From Parvibaculum sp035325945 (lineage in GTDB: Bacteria; Pseudomonadota; Alphaproteobacteria; Parvibaculales; Parvibaculaceae): a stretch of 64,000 bases of DNA. Positions 1 through 8,751 of this stretch are shown one piece after another; the first letter of the stretch is position 1; each line of letters opens with the position of its first letter. The stretch lies in assembly GCF_035325945.1 (NCBI RefSeq), contig NZ_DAOKYX010000001.1, positions 248,001 through 312,000 on the forward strand, in the 5' to 3' direction. The translations under genes and the position numbers were made by a program. The notes under the pieces were generated by a model. That model was not told the origin of the DNA. It worked only from the letters and a program-made list of their open reading frames with translations, and made no database searches.

Positions 1-1
1 C

Positions 2-664
2 ATCCGTTCCAAGGGCGTCGGCGTCTATTTCGTGACCCAGAACCCGCTCGACATTCCCGAAAAAGTGCTGGCGCAGCTTGGCAACCGCATCCAGCACGCG
101 CTTCGCGCCTTCACGCCGCGCGACCAGAAGGCGGTGCGGGCGGCGGCCGAAACCTTCCGCCAGAATCCGGCCTTCAAGACGGAAGAAGCGATTCTTTCGC
201 TCGGCGTCGGCGAGGCGCTCGTCTCCACACTCGATGCGAAGGGCGCGCCGACCATGGTCGAAAGGACCTTGATCGCCCCGCCCGGCGGCCGCGTCGGCCC
301 CGCAAGCGATCAGGAGCGCCAGGCGATCATGGCCGCAAGCCCGGTGCGCGGACGCTACGACCGCATGATCGACCGCGAGTCGGCTTATGAGATGCTTCAG
401 AGGCGGGCGGGCGAAAGCGCGCTGCCCTCACGCGCAGGCGAGACAACGGGGTCGGTTCCACGCAGCGGGCCATGGGAACAGCCGGCCCCCGCGAGCCCGC
501 GGGCACCATCGCGCGAGCGCGCCGAACCCGCTCGGCCCCGGCAGACGCGCTCTGAGACGGAAAGGATCGTGACCAGCGTCGCCACTTCGGCGGCGCGATC
601 CATCGGCACTCAGATCGGCCGGGCGATCTTCCGTTCCATTCTCGGCGGAATGACAAGGCGCTGA
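2..664 (+). CDS. HerA-like ATPase/helicase, C-terminal part (DUF853 family)
   Basis: This is the last 220 or so residues of a protein whose start lies before the window; the frame is open from base 2 and a GTG at base 32 is internal. The stretch reading VYFVTQNPLDIPEKVLAQLG and the following arginine-rich helix match the C-terminal half of DUF853 (YjgR-type) HerA-like ATPases, which are usually about 500 residues long. The Walker motifs are therefore outside the window. A low-complexity Pro/Ala/Arg/Glu linker (roughly residues 130-180 of the visible part) precedes a conserved-looking tail rich in Ala, Ile and Arg. The cellular role of this family is poorly defined; DNA translocation is inferred from the HerA fold only. 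Confidence 0.85.
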   Translation: MRSKGVGVYFVTQNPLDIPEKVLAQLGNRIQHALRAFTPRDQKAVRAAAETFRQNPAFKTEEAILSLGVGEALVSTLDAKGAPTMVERTLIAPPGGRVGPASDQERQAIMAASPVRGRYDRMIDRESAYEMLQRRAGESALPSRAGETTGSVPRSGPWEQPAPASPRAPSRERAEPARPRQTRSETERIVTSVATSAARSIGTQIGRAIFRSILGGMTRR

Positions 665-676
665 GGCGCCGGAGGT

Positions 677-868
677 TCAGCGGCGATCTTCGGGCACGTA
701 GACGCCGCGCTCGATCTCGCGCAGCGAGCCGAGGTCGCGCGGCTCCACGCTGGTTTTCGCACGCGCGCGCACCATCGCCTCGCGCTGCCGTTCGGCGGCG
801 CGCAGGATCGCCCTATAGGCCGTATAGAAGGCCACCAGCAAAGCGGCGGCAAAGACGAGTCTGCTCAT
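677..868 (-). CDS. small single-pass membrane protein, unknown function
   Basis: This is a 63-residue protein beginning MSRLVFAAALLVAFYTAYRA, which reads as one N-terminal membrane segment. A charged cytoplasmic-looking tail follows, with several Arg/Glu pairs and an ending close to VYVPEDRR. I chose the ATG at 868 because an AGGA lies eight bases upstream; an upstream ATG (877) would have its purine-rich stretch touching the start codon. The gene sits downstream of the S49 peptidase gene on the same strand (48-base gap) and converges with the HerA-like gene. No family is recognised. It may be translated from the same transcript as the protease, but nothing visible assigns a function. Confidence 0.55.
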   Translation of the reverse strand: MSRLVFAAALLVAFYTAYRAILRAAERQREAMVRARAKTSVEPRDLGSLREIERGVYVPEDRR

Positions 869-916
869 CGTCTTCATCCTCGTTCGGGGCGCGCTCAAAC
901 AGGGCGCCAGATCGCA

Positions 917-1813
917 TTAAAGTCCAAATCGGCTCCAAAGGGAACGGGCTTCCACGGCGGCGACGAGGCCACGGGCAAAACCTTCGCCCAATCCGGCCGT
1001 TCCCTGCGCTTCAACGCGCGCGGCAAAGCCGATCCGTCGCTGCCAGAAGGGCTTTCGGCCGCCGACGAGCCTCAATCGCACGCGATCGCCGAATTTCTGT
1101 CTCATGATGGTCCTGAGATCGCCCAGCCCGTCGATCAGGCCGCGATCGAGCGCGGCCTGCCCCGCCCAGAATTCTCCCGTAAAGAGCCCGTCGGCGGGTT
1201 CGATGAGCCTGCCGCCCCGGCTGCGGCGCACGAGCGCCTTGAAATTGTCATGCACGTCGCGCTGAAGCGCCTCGAGGCGCATCACGTCTTCGGCCTTTTC
1301 GGGCCTGAAGGGATCGAGCATCGCCTTGCTCTCGCCGGCCGTATGCACGCGGCGCTCGATGCCGAGCTTCTCGATGAGCCCAGCAAAGCCGAAGCCCGCC
1401 GAAACGACGCCGATGGAACCGATGATCGAGCTTTCATCGGCATAGATCTCGTCGGCCGCGCAGGCGAGCATGTATCCGCCCGAGGCGGCGACATCCTCGG
1501 CGAAGGCATAGACGGGAAGCTCCTTTTCCTGCGCGAGCGCCCTTATGCGCTTGTAGATGAGGGAGGATTGCACCGGCGAGCCGCCCGGAGAATTGATGAC
1601 GAGGGCGACCGCCTTGACCCCGCGCATGCCGAAGGCCGCCTCGAGCGGCCCGACGGCGGAGGCGAAGTCGATGCCGCCTCTGAGGGGCATCGCCATGCCG
1701 ATCGGACCGTTGAGCCTCAGCACGGCGACGGTCGCACGGGGCTGCCAGTCGGGCGCGAAGCGCCGGCGCAGGGAAGCGGGGAGAAAGCGGGCAATGAGGT
1801 TCTTCATCGGCAT
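917..1813 (-). CDS. S49 family serine peptidase (SppA/SohB-like)
   Basis: This is a 298-residue protein with the S49 Ser-Lys dyad arrangement. The nucleophile region VAASGGYMLA puts Ser near residue 111, and the lysine region AGESKAMLDP puts Lys near 163. The oxyanion-type motif NSPGGSP lies at about 74-80. Family members cleave signal peptides or membrane protein fragments after secretion. This one has no convincing long N-terminal membrane anchor, only a short basic, partly hydrophobic start. Short single-domain versions like this are common in Alphaproteobacteria, compared with the two-domain E. coli SppA. A TTG at 1825 could extend it by four residues, overlapping the methyltransferase stop. 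I prefer the ATG at 1813; the start is not certain. Confidence 0.88.
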   Translation of the reverse strand: MPMKNLIARFLPASLRRRFAPDWQPRATVAVLRLNGPIGMAMPLRGGIDFASAVGPLEAAFGMRGVKAVALVINSPGGSPVQSSLIYKRIRALAQEKELPVYAFAEDVAASGGYMLACAADEIYADESSIIGSIGVVSAGFGFAGLIEKLGIERRVHTAGESKAMLDPFRPEKAEDVMRLEALQRDVHDNFKALVRRSRGGRLIEPADGLFTGEFWAGQAALDRGLIDGLGDLRTIMRQKFGDRVRLRLVGGRKPFWQRRIGFAARVEAQGTAGLGEGFARGLVAAVEARSLWSRFGL

Positions 1814-1821
1814 CGTTACTT

Positions 1822-2640
1822 TCAATCGGGCTGGTCAAGCAGAAGGCCCGCGCCATCGCGCAGGATCGCCTCGGCGCGTTCGGTGAAGCGACCGTCCCTG
1901 CCATGCAGCACGAGGCCCGCACGCAGGCTCAGCGGCGCCCGCGAGCCCCTGACGCCCCGCACGATGACCCGCGAGGCAGGTTTGCCCGCCGCCGGCCAGA
2001 GCGGAAATATCTCGATCCCGCCCACATGGCCCTCAAGCGCCGTAAGGAGCCCCGCCAGCGCATCCGCCCGATGGATGAAAGTCACGGTGCCCTTGGGGCG
2101 CGCCATCACGCAGGCGAAGCGCACCCAGTCGACGAGATCCGAGCCCAGCGTCACATGCGCCTGCGCCTTGCCCCGGTCTGGCGGAATTGCCGTCGCGTCG
2201 GGATGGTAAAAGGGCGGGTTCGCGAAGACATGGTGCCAGCTCTGCGGTTCGAGCCCGAGTGCGGCAAGATCGCGCACGGGGGCGCCGATATCGCCTTCGA
2301 GAAAGGAGATGCGGGACGCAAGATCGTTACGCCGGGCGTTTTCCCGCGCCACACGCACGAGATCGTGCTGAAGCTCGAGCCCGAGAATTTCGGTGCCGGG
2401 TACGCGCGAGCCAAGGCAAAGCGACGCGACGCCGACGCCCGAGCCCGCCTCCAGCGCGCGCTCGCCCGCGCGAAGGGGAATGGAGGCCGCGAGCAGCACC
2501 GCATCGATACCGGCGCGATAGCCCTTCGCCGGCTGGAGGAGGCGCAGGCGCCCGCCCAGAAAACCGTCATCGGTGCATGATGCGTCGAATGATGCCTGCG
2601 CCGCAGCCTCTCCGGGAATTTCGCCAGCCTGCACGATCAT
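1822..2640 (-). CDS. tRNA1(Val) adenine-37 N6-methyltransferase-like (TrmN6/YfiC family)
   Basis: This is a 272-residue class I SAM-dependent methyltransferase. The SAM-binding glycine loop is seen in ALEAGSGVGVASL (about 63-75). The N6-adenine catalytic motif NPPF is at 141-144, inside FANPPFYHPDA. This pairing, with the N-terminal GFLGGRLRLLQPAKGYRAG segment, is typical of the YfiC/TrmN6 family. That family modifies A37 of tRNA1(Val) in E. coli; whether the same tRNA is the target here is inference. The start overlaps the stop of the DUF2007 gene by four bases (ATGA). The stop lies just before the S49 peptidase start, so the three genes look like one translationally coupled operon. Confidence 0.85.
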   Translation of the reverse strand: MIVQAGEIPGEAAAQASFDASCTDDGFLGGRLRLLQPAKGYRAGIDAVLLAASIPLRAGERALEAGSGVGVASLCLGSRVPGTEILGLELQHDLVRVARENARRNDLASRISFLEGDIGAPVRDLAALGLEPQSWHHVFANPPFYHPDATAIPPDRGKAQAHVTLGSDLVDWVRFACVMARPKGTVTFIHRADALAGLLTALEGHVGGIEIFPLWPAAGKPASRVIVRGVRGSRAPLSLRAGLVLHGRDGRFTERAEAILRDGAGLLLDQPD

Positions 2641-2864
2641 GTCTCCTGCCCGCTCCGCGACATCCGCCGCACGTCGTCGAGGATGCTCTCCGCCTCGCCG
2701 AGATCGTCGTCGCTCACCATGATACGACGCGGCAATACGCCGAGCGAGCCCTCCACGATGCTCGTGTGAGTGTCGAGAGTGAGCGCCTCTATCCCCGCCT
2801 CGCGCAGCCGATGCTCGAGATAGGACAGCAGCACGATGTCATTCGTCCGGGTTAGTTCTTTCAT
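2637..2864 (-). CDS. DUF2007 domain protein
   Basis: This is a 75-residue protein starting MKELTRTNDIVLLSYLEHRL. The compact pattern, with a hydrophobic strand, an Arg/Glu helix, a strand containing EALTLDTH and a C-terminal helix with EAESILDDV, matches the small DUF2007 family. Members are often annotated as putative signal-transducing proteins by analogy to PII folds, without firm functional data. It is the first gene of a coupled DUF2007 / TrmN6-like / S49 operon that diverges from the polyprenyl synthase gene. In Alphaproteobacteria this small protein often neighbours the methyltransferase, so a linked role is possible but unproven. Confidence 0.8.
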   Translation of the reverse strand: MKELTRTNDIVLLSYLEHRLREAGIEALTLDTHTSIVEGSLGVLPRRIMVSDDDLGEAESILDDVRRMSRSGQET

Positions 2865-2932
2865 CGTCTTTCGAGGCCTCGCCAGCCATTGCCGGGCCCA
2901 TCACATCCGCGAGAGCGGCATTGCCGCCACAC

Positions 2933-2961
2933 TTGCCGCACGGGATGAGCCCTCTTATGCT
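2933..2961 (+). promoter_or_regulatory. candidate sigma70-type promoter for the polyprenyl synthase gene
   Basis: The sequence shows TTGCCG (2933-2938), a 17-base spacer and TATGCT (2956-2961). The predicted start lies about 40 bases before the TTG start codon at 3009, in the divergent region between DUF2007 and the synthase. This was found by eye only. Confidence 0.5.
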
Positions 2962-3008
2962 GCGGCCAAGACTATCACATTTCCAGATTGTATTTTCAGG
3001 AGCGAAAA

Positions 3009-4028
3009 TTGGGAGTCGTTGTCCCTCTGGAGGACGAACGGGGGCGCAGTCAGAACGCCGTCGCTCAGTTGCAGGCCCTGGTCCGCGACGACATGGAGGA
3101 CGTGAACGAGTTCATCCGTGAACGGATGAGTTCCGACGTGCCCATGATCCCTGAACTTGCCAGCCACCTCATCAATTCGGGCGGCAAGCGGCTACGCCCC
3201 ATGCTGACCATCGCCGCCTCGCGGCTTTGCGGCTATACGGGTGGAGATCACATCAAGCTCGCGGCGAGCGTCGAGTTCCTGCACACGGCGACCCTCCTCC
3301 ATGACGATGTGGTCGATGAAAGCGACCTCCGGCGCGGCCAGAAGACGGCCCGCATGGTCTGGGGCAATCAGGCGAGCGTGCTGGTCGGCGACTTCCTGCT
3401 CGGCCGCGCCTTCCGGCTCATGGTCGAGACGCGCTCGCTCCGCGCGCTCGAAATCATCGCCAACGCCGCCTCGATCATCGCCGAAGGCGAGGTGATGCAG
3501 CTCGCGGCCGCGAAGGACACCGGCACGACCGAAGACGCCTATATGCGCGTGATCGCCGCCAAGACGGCCGCGCTTTTCGCCGCCGCGACCGAGGTTGGCG
3601 CCGTCATCGCCGACAGGAGCGCGGGCGAAGCTGCAGCCCTCGAATCCTATGGCCGCAATCTCGGGATCGCCTTCCAGCTCGTCGATGACGCGCTCGATTA
3701 TGGCGGCCGCGCTGCCTCTCTGGGCAAGAATGTCGGCGACGATTTCCGCGAGGGAAAGATCACCCTGCCCGTGGTGCTCGCCTTCCGGCGCGGCGGCACG
3801 GAGGAACGCGCCTTTTGGGAACGCACACTCACACGGGGCGACCGGCGCGAGGGCGATCTCGACCATGCGAAGGAGCTGATGACGAAACACGGCGCGATCG
3901 AGGACACCATCGCCCGCGCCCGCCATTACGGCTCCATCGCCAAGGATGCGCTCGCGATCTTCCCGGACGATCCCTACCGGCAGGCGCTGATCGATCTCGT
4001 CGATTTCTGCATCAGCCGGACCTATTGA
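3009..4028 (+). CDS. ispB: long-chain polyprenyl diphosphate synthase (octaprenyl/decaprenyl type)
   Basis: This enzyme extends farnesyl diphosphate with isopentenyl units to make the ubiquinone side chain. Both aspartate-rich motifs are present: DDVVD at about 99-103 (in LLHDDVVDESDLRRG) and DDALD at about 226-230. The GGKRLRPML motif lies near residue 58. At 339 residues it matches octaprenyl and decaprenyl synthases. I chose the TTG at 3009 because AGGAG sits six bases upstream (2998-3002); a TTG at 2988 has no such site. It lies opposite ispE, end to end, so two isoprenoid genes are neighbours, and ubiA near 62 kb uses its product. Chain length cannot be read from the sequence with confidence. 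Confidence 0.92.
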   Translation: MGVVVPLEDERGRSQNAVAQLQALVRDDMEDVNEFIRERMSSDVPMIPELASHLINSGGKRLRPMLTIAASRLCGYTGGDHIKLAASVEFLHTATLLHDDVVDESDLRRGQKTARMVWGNQASVLVGDFLLGRAFRLMVETRSLRALEIIANAASIIAEGEVMQLAAAKDTGTTEDAYMRVIAAKTAALFAAATEVGAVIADRSAGEAAALESYGRNLGIAFQLVDDALDYGGRAASLGKNVGDDFREGKITLPVVLAFRRGGTEERAFWERTLTRGDRREGDLDHAKELMTKHGAIEDTIARARHYGSIAKDALAIFPDDPYRQALIDLVDFCISRTY

Positions 4029-4066
4029 CCCCGCATTGAGCCCCGGCCAGCCCGGCGGCGAAGCTC

Positions 4067-4951
4067 TCAGGGCTCCGGCGCGGCGCGGCTGGGCGTGACC
4101 CACCATTGCGGATGGGTGCGGGAAATCTCCGCCGCGGCGGCGCGCGCCTCTGATTCTTCCGCGAAGATGCCGAAGCAGGTGGCGCCCGAACCCGACATGC
4201 GGGCGAGGCGGCAGCCGGGGCTCGCCCGGAGCGCCGCAAGGGCGAAGTCGATCGCGGGGGCGAGCCTCAGGGCCGGGGCTTCGAGATCGTTTCCGTTCTC
4301 CCTGAGCCAGCCGACCAGCGCATCGAGCGTGGGCATGGGCGGGAGTTCCGGCGCCGCGGTCATTTCCGTGAAGGGACCTGCCTCCAACTCCCTGAAGACG
4401 GCGGCCGTCGAAAGCGCGACGCCCGGATTGACCAGCACGAGCCAGAAGCGCGGCAGCGCGCCCAGGCGGAGGATGAATTCGCCGACGCCCCACATGAGCG
4501 CGGGCCGCGGCTCGATGCAGACCGGGATGTCGGCGCCGAGACAGAGCGCGAGCGAGGAAATCGCCGGCTCGTCCAGATCGGCATGCCAGAGGCGGGCAAG
4601 GCCGCGCAGCGCCGCTGCCGCGTCGGCCGAGCCCCCGCCAATGCCGGAGGCCACGGGCAGGTTCTTTTCAAGCGTCATGCGCGCACCCGCGCTGCCGCCG
4701 ATCCGTTCGCGCAGGAGGCGCGCGGCGCGAAGCACGAGATTGTCCTTCTCCCCGGCAAGCGACGGCGCGAAGAGGCCGGTGAGGCCGAGCGAAAGCTCCT
4801 CGGCCAGTGCGAGGGTCAGGCGGTCCCCCGCCTCCGCGAAGACGACGAGGCTCTGCAATTCGTGATAGCCGTCCGCGCGGCGGCCAAGAACCTTGAGCGA
4901 AAGATTGACCTTCGCCCGCGCCCGTTCGACGAGAGGCTCCGCGGCAGCCAA
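4067..4951 (-). CDS. ispE: 4-diphosphocytidyl-2-C-methyl-D-erythritol kinase
   Basis: IspE phosphorylates CDP-methylerythritol at the 2-hydroxyl in the MEP pathway of isoprenoid synthesis. The 294-residue protein has the catalytic-lysine region RAKVNLSLKVLG at 12-23. The GHMP-kinase ATP loop lies at 99-113 (LPVASGIGGGSADAA). A later GADIPV stretch carries the expected aspartate, and the C-terminal glycine motif RMSGSGATCFG is present. All match IspE in order and spacing. It starts three bases after the TPR lipoprotein stop, so the two are almost certainly co-transcribed. That pairing is a frequent alphaproteobacterial arrangement. ispH lies elsewhere in the window (36.1 kb). Confidence 0.95.
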   Translation of the reverse strand: MAAAEPLVERARAKVNLSLKVLGRRADGYHELQSLVVFAEAGDRLTLALAEELSLGLTGLFAPSLAGEKDNLVLRAARLLRERIGGSAGARMTLEKNLPVASGIGGGSADAAAALRGLARLWHADLDEPAISSLALCLGADIPVCIEPRPALMWGVGEFILRLGALPRFWLVLVNPGVALSTAAVFRELEAGPFTEMTAAPELPPMPTLDALVGWLRENGNDLEAPALRLAPAIDFALAALRASPGCRLARMSGSGATCFGIFAEESEARAAAAEISRTHPQWWVTPSRAAPEP

Positions 4952-4954
4952 GGC

Positions 4955-6730
4955 TCAGGAGCCGGGCGGCAAGGGGGCGTAGCGCTTGTGGTCCGCCTCC
5001 GCCGTATCGAGACCGAATTCGAGCTTCTTCTTCAGAAGCGGAATGCGGTCCTTCTCGGGTTTCATTTCAAGCGCGTGGCTCCACTGGAACCGCGCCTCGA
5101 TCTTGCGGCCCACCTTCCACATCGCATCGCCCAGATGCTCGTTGATCGTCGGATCGCCGGGCTCGAGCTCCACCGCGCGCTCCAGATATTCCGTCGCCTG
5201 CCTGTAATCGCCGAGGCGGTAATGCGCCCAGCCGAGGCTGTCGACGATGAAGCCGTCGGTCGGCCGCAACTCGACCGCCTTCTCGATCATGGCGAGCGCT
5301 TCCGTCAGATGCACGCCCTGCTCGATCCATGAATAGCCGAGATAGTTGAGCACGAGCGGATGATCGTCGGAGAGCTTGAGCGCGAGCTTCAGATCGCGTT
5401 CGGCCTCGGGCCATTGGCCAAGCCGCTCGTTGCAGATGCCGCGCGCGTAATAGAGCGTCCAATGGGCAGGCTTCGGCGCGCCCGCAAGCGCAATGGCGCG
5501 CGTATATTCGATGCCGGCCTCGGCATATTTCTCCTTGCCGCGATAGACGTCGCCCAGCGCGATGACGGGCTCGATCGACGAGGGGAACCTGTCGGCGGCC
5601 TTGTTGAGGACGTCGATCGCTTCGGCATCCTTGTCCAGCCGGTTGAGATCGAGCGCCTTCTGGATGAGAGCGTTCTGGTAGAGCGGCGAGGAGGCCGCCA
5701 CCGCGTCATAGGCGGCGATCGCATCCTCCCAGCGCTTCTGCTGCTCGTAGAAATCGGCGAGCAGCGTGCGCGCCACATCGAAGTCGGGCCGCATCCAGAT
5801 CGAAAGCTGGAGATAGAGTTCGGAAAGCTCGTTGCCCCGGTCCTGCGCCAGCGCGCTGCCAAGCCCGTAAAGTGCTTCGGCCACGCCTTCGGCGGCGTTG
5901 CCGATGAGCGGCTTCATCGTCTTGTTCGAGGCGATCTCGGCGAGCGATGCCTTGGCGAGGGGGTGGTCCGGCGCCATCGCGATATACTGATCGAGCGCGG
6001 CCCGGGCCTCGTTCACCCGGCCCTGACGGTCGAGAAAGCTCGCATAGGCCTGCACGATGCGGATCGAGGTCGCGCCGCTCGTGTCCATGGCCTGCCGGTA
6101 GCTTTCCTCCGCGCCCTTGGCATCGCCGAGCATGTCGAGGATGAGCGCCGTGTGATAGGCGCGGAAGAGATCGAAGGCGGGCTTGCCCTCGAACGCCTTG
6201 AGTTCGTTGAGTGCGAGCGCCTTGTCGCCCTCGCCGGCCGCGGCCCAGGCCTTGGTGAGCGCCCCCACCAGAGCGACGAAGGCTCCGGTTTCGGCATTGC
6301 CGATCTCGGCCCGCGCTTCCCTGTAGTCGGATTTGCGGATCGCGTTGAGGGAGAGCACGAGGCGCGCCATGCGGTGGCGCGGCGCGAGCTTGACGAGGCG
6401 GCGGGCGAGCGTCACCGCGCGATCCATGTCGCCGGAATTGAGCGCCACCATGAAGGCGCGTTCGATGATGACAGAGTTATCGGGATCGGCGGCCAGAGTG
6501 CGGTCGAAATATTTCTCGGCCGCCCTGCCCTCATGCACCGAGCCGGCAAAACGCGCGGCCAGATAGTCGCCATAAGGCGTCTCGGCGCGGCGGTCGGCGA
6601 AGAGGCCGGTGCCCGCGCATCCCTGCAGCATGACGAGCAGACCGAGCGCCAGGGCGCCGAGACCCCAGCGGGACGCACCCGAGCGAGAGGTGCCCAGGTT
6701 ACGCTCCGAAGCCATCGACATCGACGCCAT
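4955..6730 (-). CDS. TPR-repeat lipoprotein
   Basis: This is a 591-residue protein with an N-terminal signal region containing a lipobox (LQGC, near residues 35-38), so it should be a lipid-anchored periplasmic or outer-membrane protein. The rest is a long series of tetratricopeptide repeats. Good examples are the segments around EAIDVLNKAADRFPSS, YAEAGIEYTRAIAL, ATEYLERAVELEPGD and the HLTEALAMIEKAVELRP block. TPR arrays serve as protein-docking scaffolds; the partners are not known. It precedes ispE by three bases. ATGs at codons 4 and 6 are alternative starts. I kept the first, which has an AGAGG about 11 bases upstream. Function is not assigned. Confidence 0.85.
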   Translation of the reverse strand: MASMSMASERNLGTSRSGASRWGLGALALGLLVMLQGCAGTGLFADRRAETPYGDYLAARFAGSVHEGRAAEKYFDRTLAADPDNSVIIERAFMVALNSGDMDRAVTLARRLVKLAPRHRMARLVLSLNAIRKSDYREARAEIGNAETGAFVALVGALTKAWAAAGEGDKALALNELKAFEGKPAFDLFRAYHTALILDMLGDAKGAEESYRQAMDTSGATSIRIVQAYASFLDRQGRVNEARAALDQYIAMAPDHPLAKASLAEIASNKTMKPLIGNAAEGVAEALYGLGSALAQDRGNELSELYLQLSIWMRPDFDVARTLLADFYEQQKRWEDAIAAYDAVAASSPLYQNALIQKALDLNRLDKDAEAIDVLNKAADRFPSSIEPVIALGDVYRGKEKYAEAGIEYTRAIALAGAPKPAHWTLYYARGICNERLGQWPEAERDLKLALKLSDDHPLVLNYLGYSWIEQGVHLTEALAMIEKAVELRPTDGFIVDSLGWAHYRLGDYRQATEYLERAVELEPGDPTINEHLGDAMWKVGRKIEARFQWSHALEMKPEKDRIPLLKKKLEFGLDTAEADHKRYAPLPPGS

Positions 6731-6834
6731 CTACCGTCTTGCCTCTAGAACACACGACCGCCGATCGCCGGAAGGCCGGGAGAATTCATTGACCGCAGGC
6801 GCAATGGTGCCGCCGTCCTCCCCGGGACACAGAT

Positions 6835-6862
6835 CGAGCGCGATCCGCGAAGATCGCGCTCG
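6835..6862. other. perfect 11-bp inverted repeat in the ETF-QO / TPR intergenic region
   Basis: CGAGCGCGATC at 6835-6845 is perfectly complementary to GATCGCGCTCG at 6852-6862, with a six-base loop. It lies between the ETF-QO stop and the TPR gene start on the minus strand. There is no T-run on either side, so it is not a standard intrinsic terminator. It could be an mRNA-stabilising hairpin or an attenuator. I see nothing else in the 212-base gap. Confidence 0.5.
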
Positions 6863-6942
6863 AGGGGCTCGCCGGCCATCGCGGCTTGTGAGCTTAGCCT
6901 ATCCGAAGGCTGAGGGATATGAGCCGCTTTCGGACAGCGCGA

Positions 6943-8613
6943 TCACATATTCGGGTAATTCGGGCCGCCGCCACCCTCCGGCACGGTCCAGTTGATGTTC
7001 TGCGTCGGATCCTTGATGTCGCAGGTTTTGCAGTGGACGCAGTTCTGCGCATTGATCTGGAAGCGCGGATTGGAGCCGTCCGCATCCCGCACGACTTCAT
7101 AGACGCCCGCCGGGCAATAGCGCTGCGCCGGCTCGGCGAAGGTCGGCAGGTTGTAGGCGATCGGGATTGCCGGGTCCTTGAGCCTGAGGTGGACGGGCTG
7201 GTCCTCCTCGTGATTGGTCGCGGATATGAAGACCGAGGAGAGCTTGTCGAAGGACACCTTGCCATCGGGCTTGGGGTAGTCGATCGGCTTGCACTCGGAC
7301 GCCTTCTTCAGCGACTCGTGATCGGCCTTGCCATGCTTCAGCGTGAACGGCAGGCCGATGCCGAGATTGTTCATCCACATGTCGAAGAAGCTGAAGCCCA
7401 TGCCGATGATCGTGCCGAAGCGCGAGAGGAAGGGCTTCACGTTGCGGACGCGCTTCAGGTCCTTGTAGACGGGGCTGTCGACATAGGCGTCGGCATAGGC
7501 GCCGAGCTCGTCCGCCTGACGGCCGGCCTTCACGGCGTCGAAGGCCGCTTCCGCGCCCATCATGCCGGTCAGCATGGCGTTGTGGCTGCCCTTGATGCGC
7601 GGCACGTTGACGAAGCCCGCCGAGCAGCCGATGAGCGCGCCGCCCGGGAAGACGAGCTTCGGCACCGACTGGAAGCCGCCTTCGGTGATGGCGCGCGCGC
7701 CATAGGCGATGCGCTTGCCGCCCTCGAATGTGTCGCGGATCGCCGGATGGGTCTTGAAGCGCTGGAACTCGTCGAAGGGCGAGAGATAGGGGTTCTTGTA
7801 GTTCAGGTGAACGACGAAGCCCACCGAAACGAGATTCTCGCCGAAGTGATAGAGGAAGGAGCCGCCGCCGGTCTGATCGTTGAGCGGCCAGCCCAGCGTG
7901 TGCTGAACCTTGCCCTTCTGATGCTTGGCGGGATCGATCTCCCAGACTTCCTTGAGGCCGATGCCGAACTTCTGCGGATCGCGGCCCTCGTCGAGCTTGA
8001 ACTTGCGGATCAGCTCCTTGGTCAGCGAGCCACGCGCGCCTTCGGCGAAAAGCGTGTACTTCGCGCGAAGCTCCATGCCGCGCGTGTAGCTGTCCTTGTG
8101 GTGGCCGTCCTTCGCGACGCCCATGTCGCCGGTCGCGACGCCGCGCACCGAGCCGTCCTCACTGTAGAGGACTTCCGCGCCCGCAAAGCCCGGATAGATT
8201 TCGACGCCGAGCTCTTCGGCCTTGGTCGCGAGCCAGCGGCAGAGATTGGCGAGGCTGCCGATATAGTTGCCGTGATTGTTCATCAGCGGCGGGTAGAGGA
8301 AGCTCGGGATGGTGATGCTGCCGGCCGGGCCGAGATAGATGAAGTGATCGGAGGTCACGGGCGTGTCGAGCGGCGCGCCCTGCTCCTTCCAGTCCGGGAT
8401 GAGCTTGTTGAGGCCGATCGGATCGATGACGGCGCCCGAGAGAATGTGAGCGCCGACTTCGGAGCCCTTCTCGATCAGACACACCGACAGGTCGAAGTCC
8501 TGCTCGGCGGCAAGCTGGCGCAGGCGAATCGCAGCGGACAGACCCGCCGGGCCGCCGCCGACGATCAGCACGTCGTATTCCATGAATTCGCGCTCGGGCG
8601 TCGCGTCGCTCAT
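6943..8613 (-). CDS. electron transfer flavoprotein-ubiquinone oxidoreductase
   Basis: ETF-QO passes electrons from reduced electron transfer flavoprotein (fed by acyl-CoA and amino-acid dehydrogenases) to ubiquinone at the inner membrane. The 556-residue protein begins with an FAD-binding loop (VLIVGGGPAGLSAAIRLRQL, about residues 14-33). It ends with a ferredoxin-like 4Fe-4S segment: a Cys in RYCPAGVYE, then NCVHCKTCDIKDP. The membrane-association helix region and the substrate-channel segment around PRIKGSHNAML are typical of the family. The start at 8613 is supported by GAGGAGAGG a few bases upstream. The gene diverges from the uracil-DNA glycosylase gene and is followed on the same strand by the TPR-ispE pair. 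Confidence 0.96.
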   Translation of the reverse strand: MSDATPEREFMEYDVLIVGGGPAGLSAAIRLRQLAAEQDFDLSVCLIEKGSEVGAHILSGAVIDPIGLNKLIPDWKEQGAPLDTPVTSDHFIYLGPAGSITIPSFLYPPLMNNHGNYIGSLANLCRWLATKAEELGVEIYPGFAGAEVLYSEDGSVRGVATGDMGVAKDGHHKDSYTRGMELRAKYTLFAEGARGSLTKELIRKFKLDEGRDPQKFGIGLKEVWEIDPAKHQKGKVQHTLGWPLNDQTGGGSFLYHFGENLVSVGFVVHLNYKNPYLSPFDEFQRFKTHPAIRDTFEGGKRIAYGARAITEGGFQSVPKLVFPGGALIGCSAGFVNVPRIKGSHNAMLTGMMGAEAAFDAVKAGRQADELGAYADAYVDSPVYKDLKRVRNVKPFLSRFGTIIGMGFSFFDMWMNNLGIGLPFTLKHGKADHESLKKASECKPIDYPKPDGKVSFDKLSSVFISATNHEEDQPVHLRLKDPAIPIAYNLPTFAEPAQRYCPAGVYEVVRDADGSNPRFQINAQNCVHCKTCDIKDPTQNINWTVPEGGGGPNYPNM

Positions 8614-8654
8614 AAGTCCTCTCCTCGAACCGCAGCCTCTTTGGTTGGGGGCAC

Positions 8655-8683
8655 TTTATGGTGCTTCACTTGCCATTGGTCAA
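8655..8683 (-). promoter_or_regulatory. candidate promoter for the ETF-QO gene
   Basis: On the minus strand TTGACC (8683-8678) is followed by a 17-base spacer and CATAAA (8660-8655). Transcription would begin about 35 bases before the start codon at 8613. This is a reasonable sigma70-type match by eye. Confidence 0.5.
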
Positions 8684-8751
8684 CAATACGCCGCCCCGTG
8701 CTAGTCTGGATCATCCTTGTTCAATTCCGTGCCAGTGAAGCGACGAAGACC

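Noticed and set aside
6919..8751. Very long open frame on the plus strand running through ETF-QO into the uracil-DNA glycosylase
   Set aside because: It is the antisense shadow of a GC-rich real gene. The protein-like part begins only at 8752, and the region opposite has clear ETF-QO motifs.
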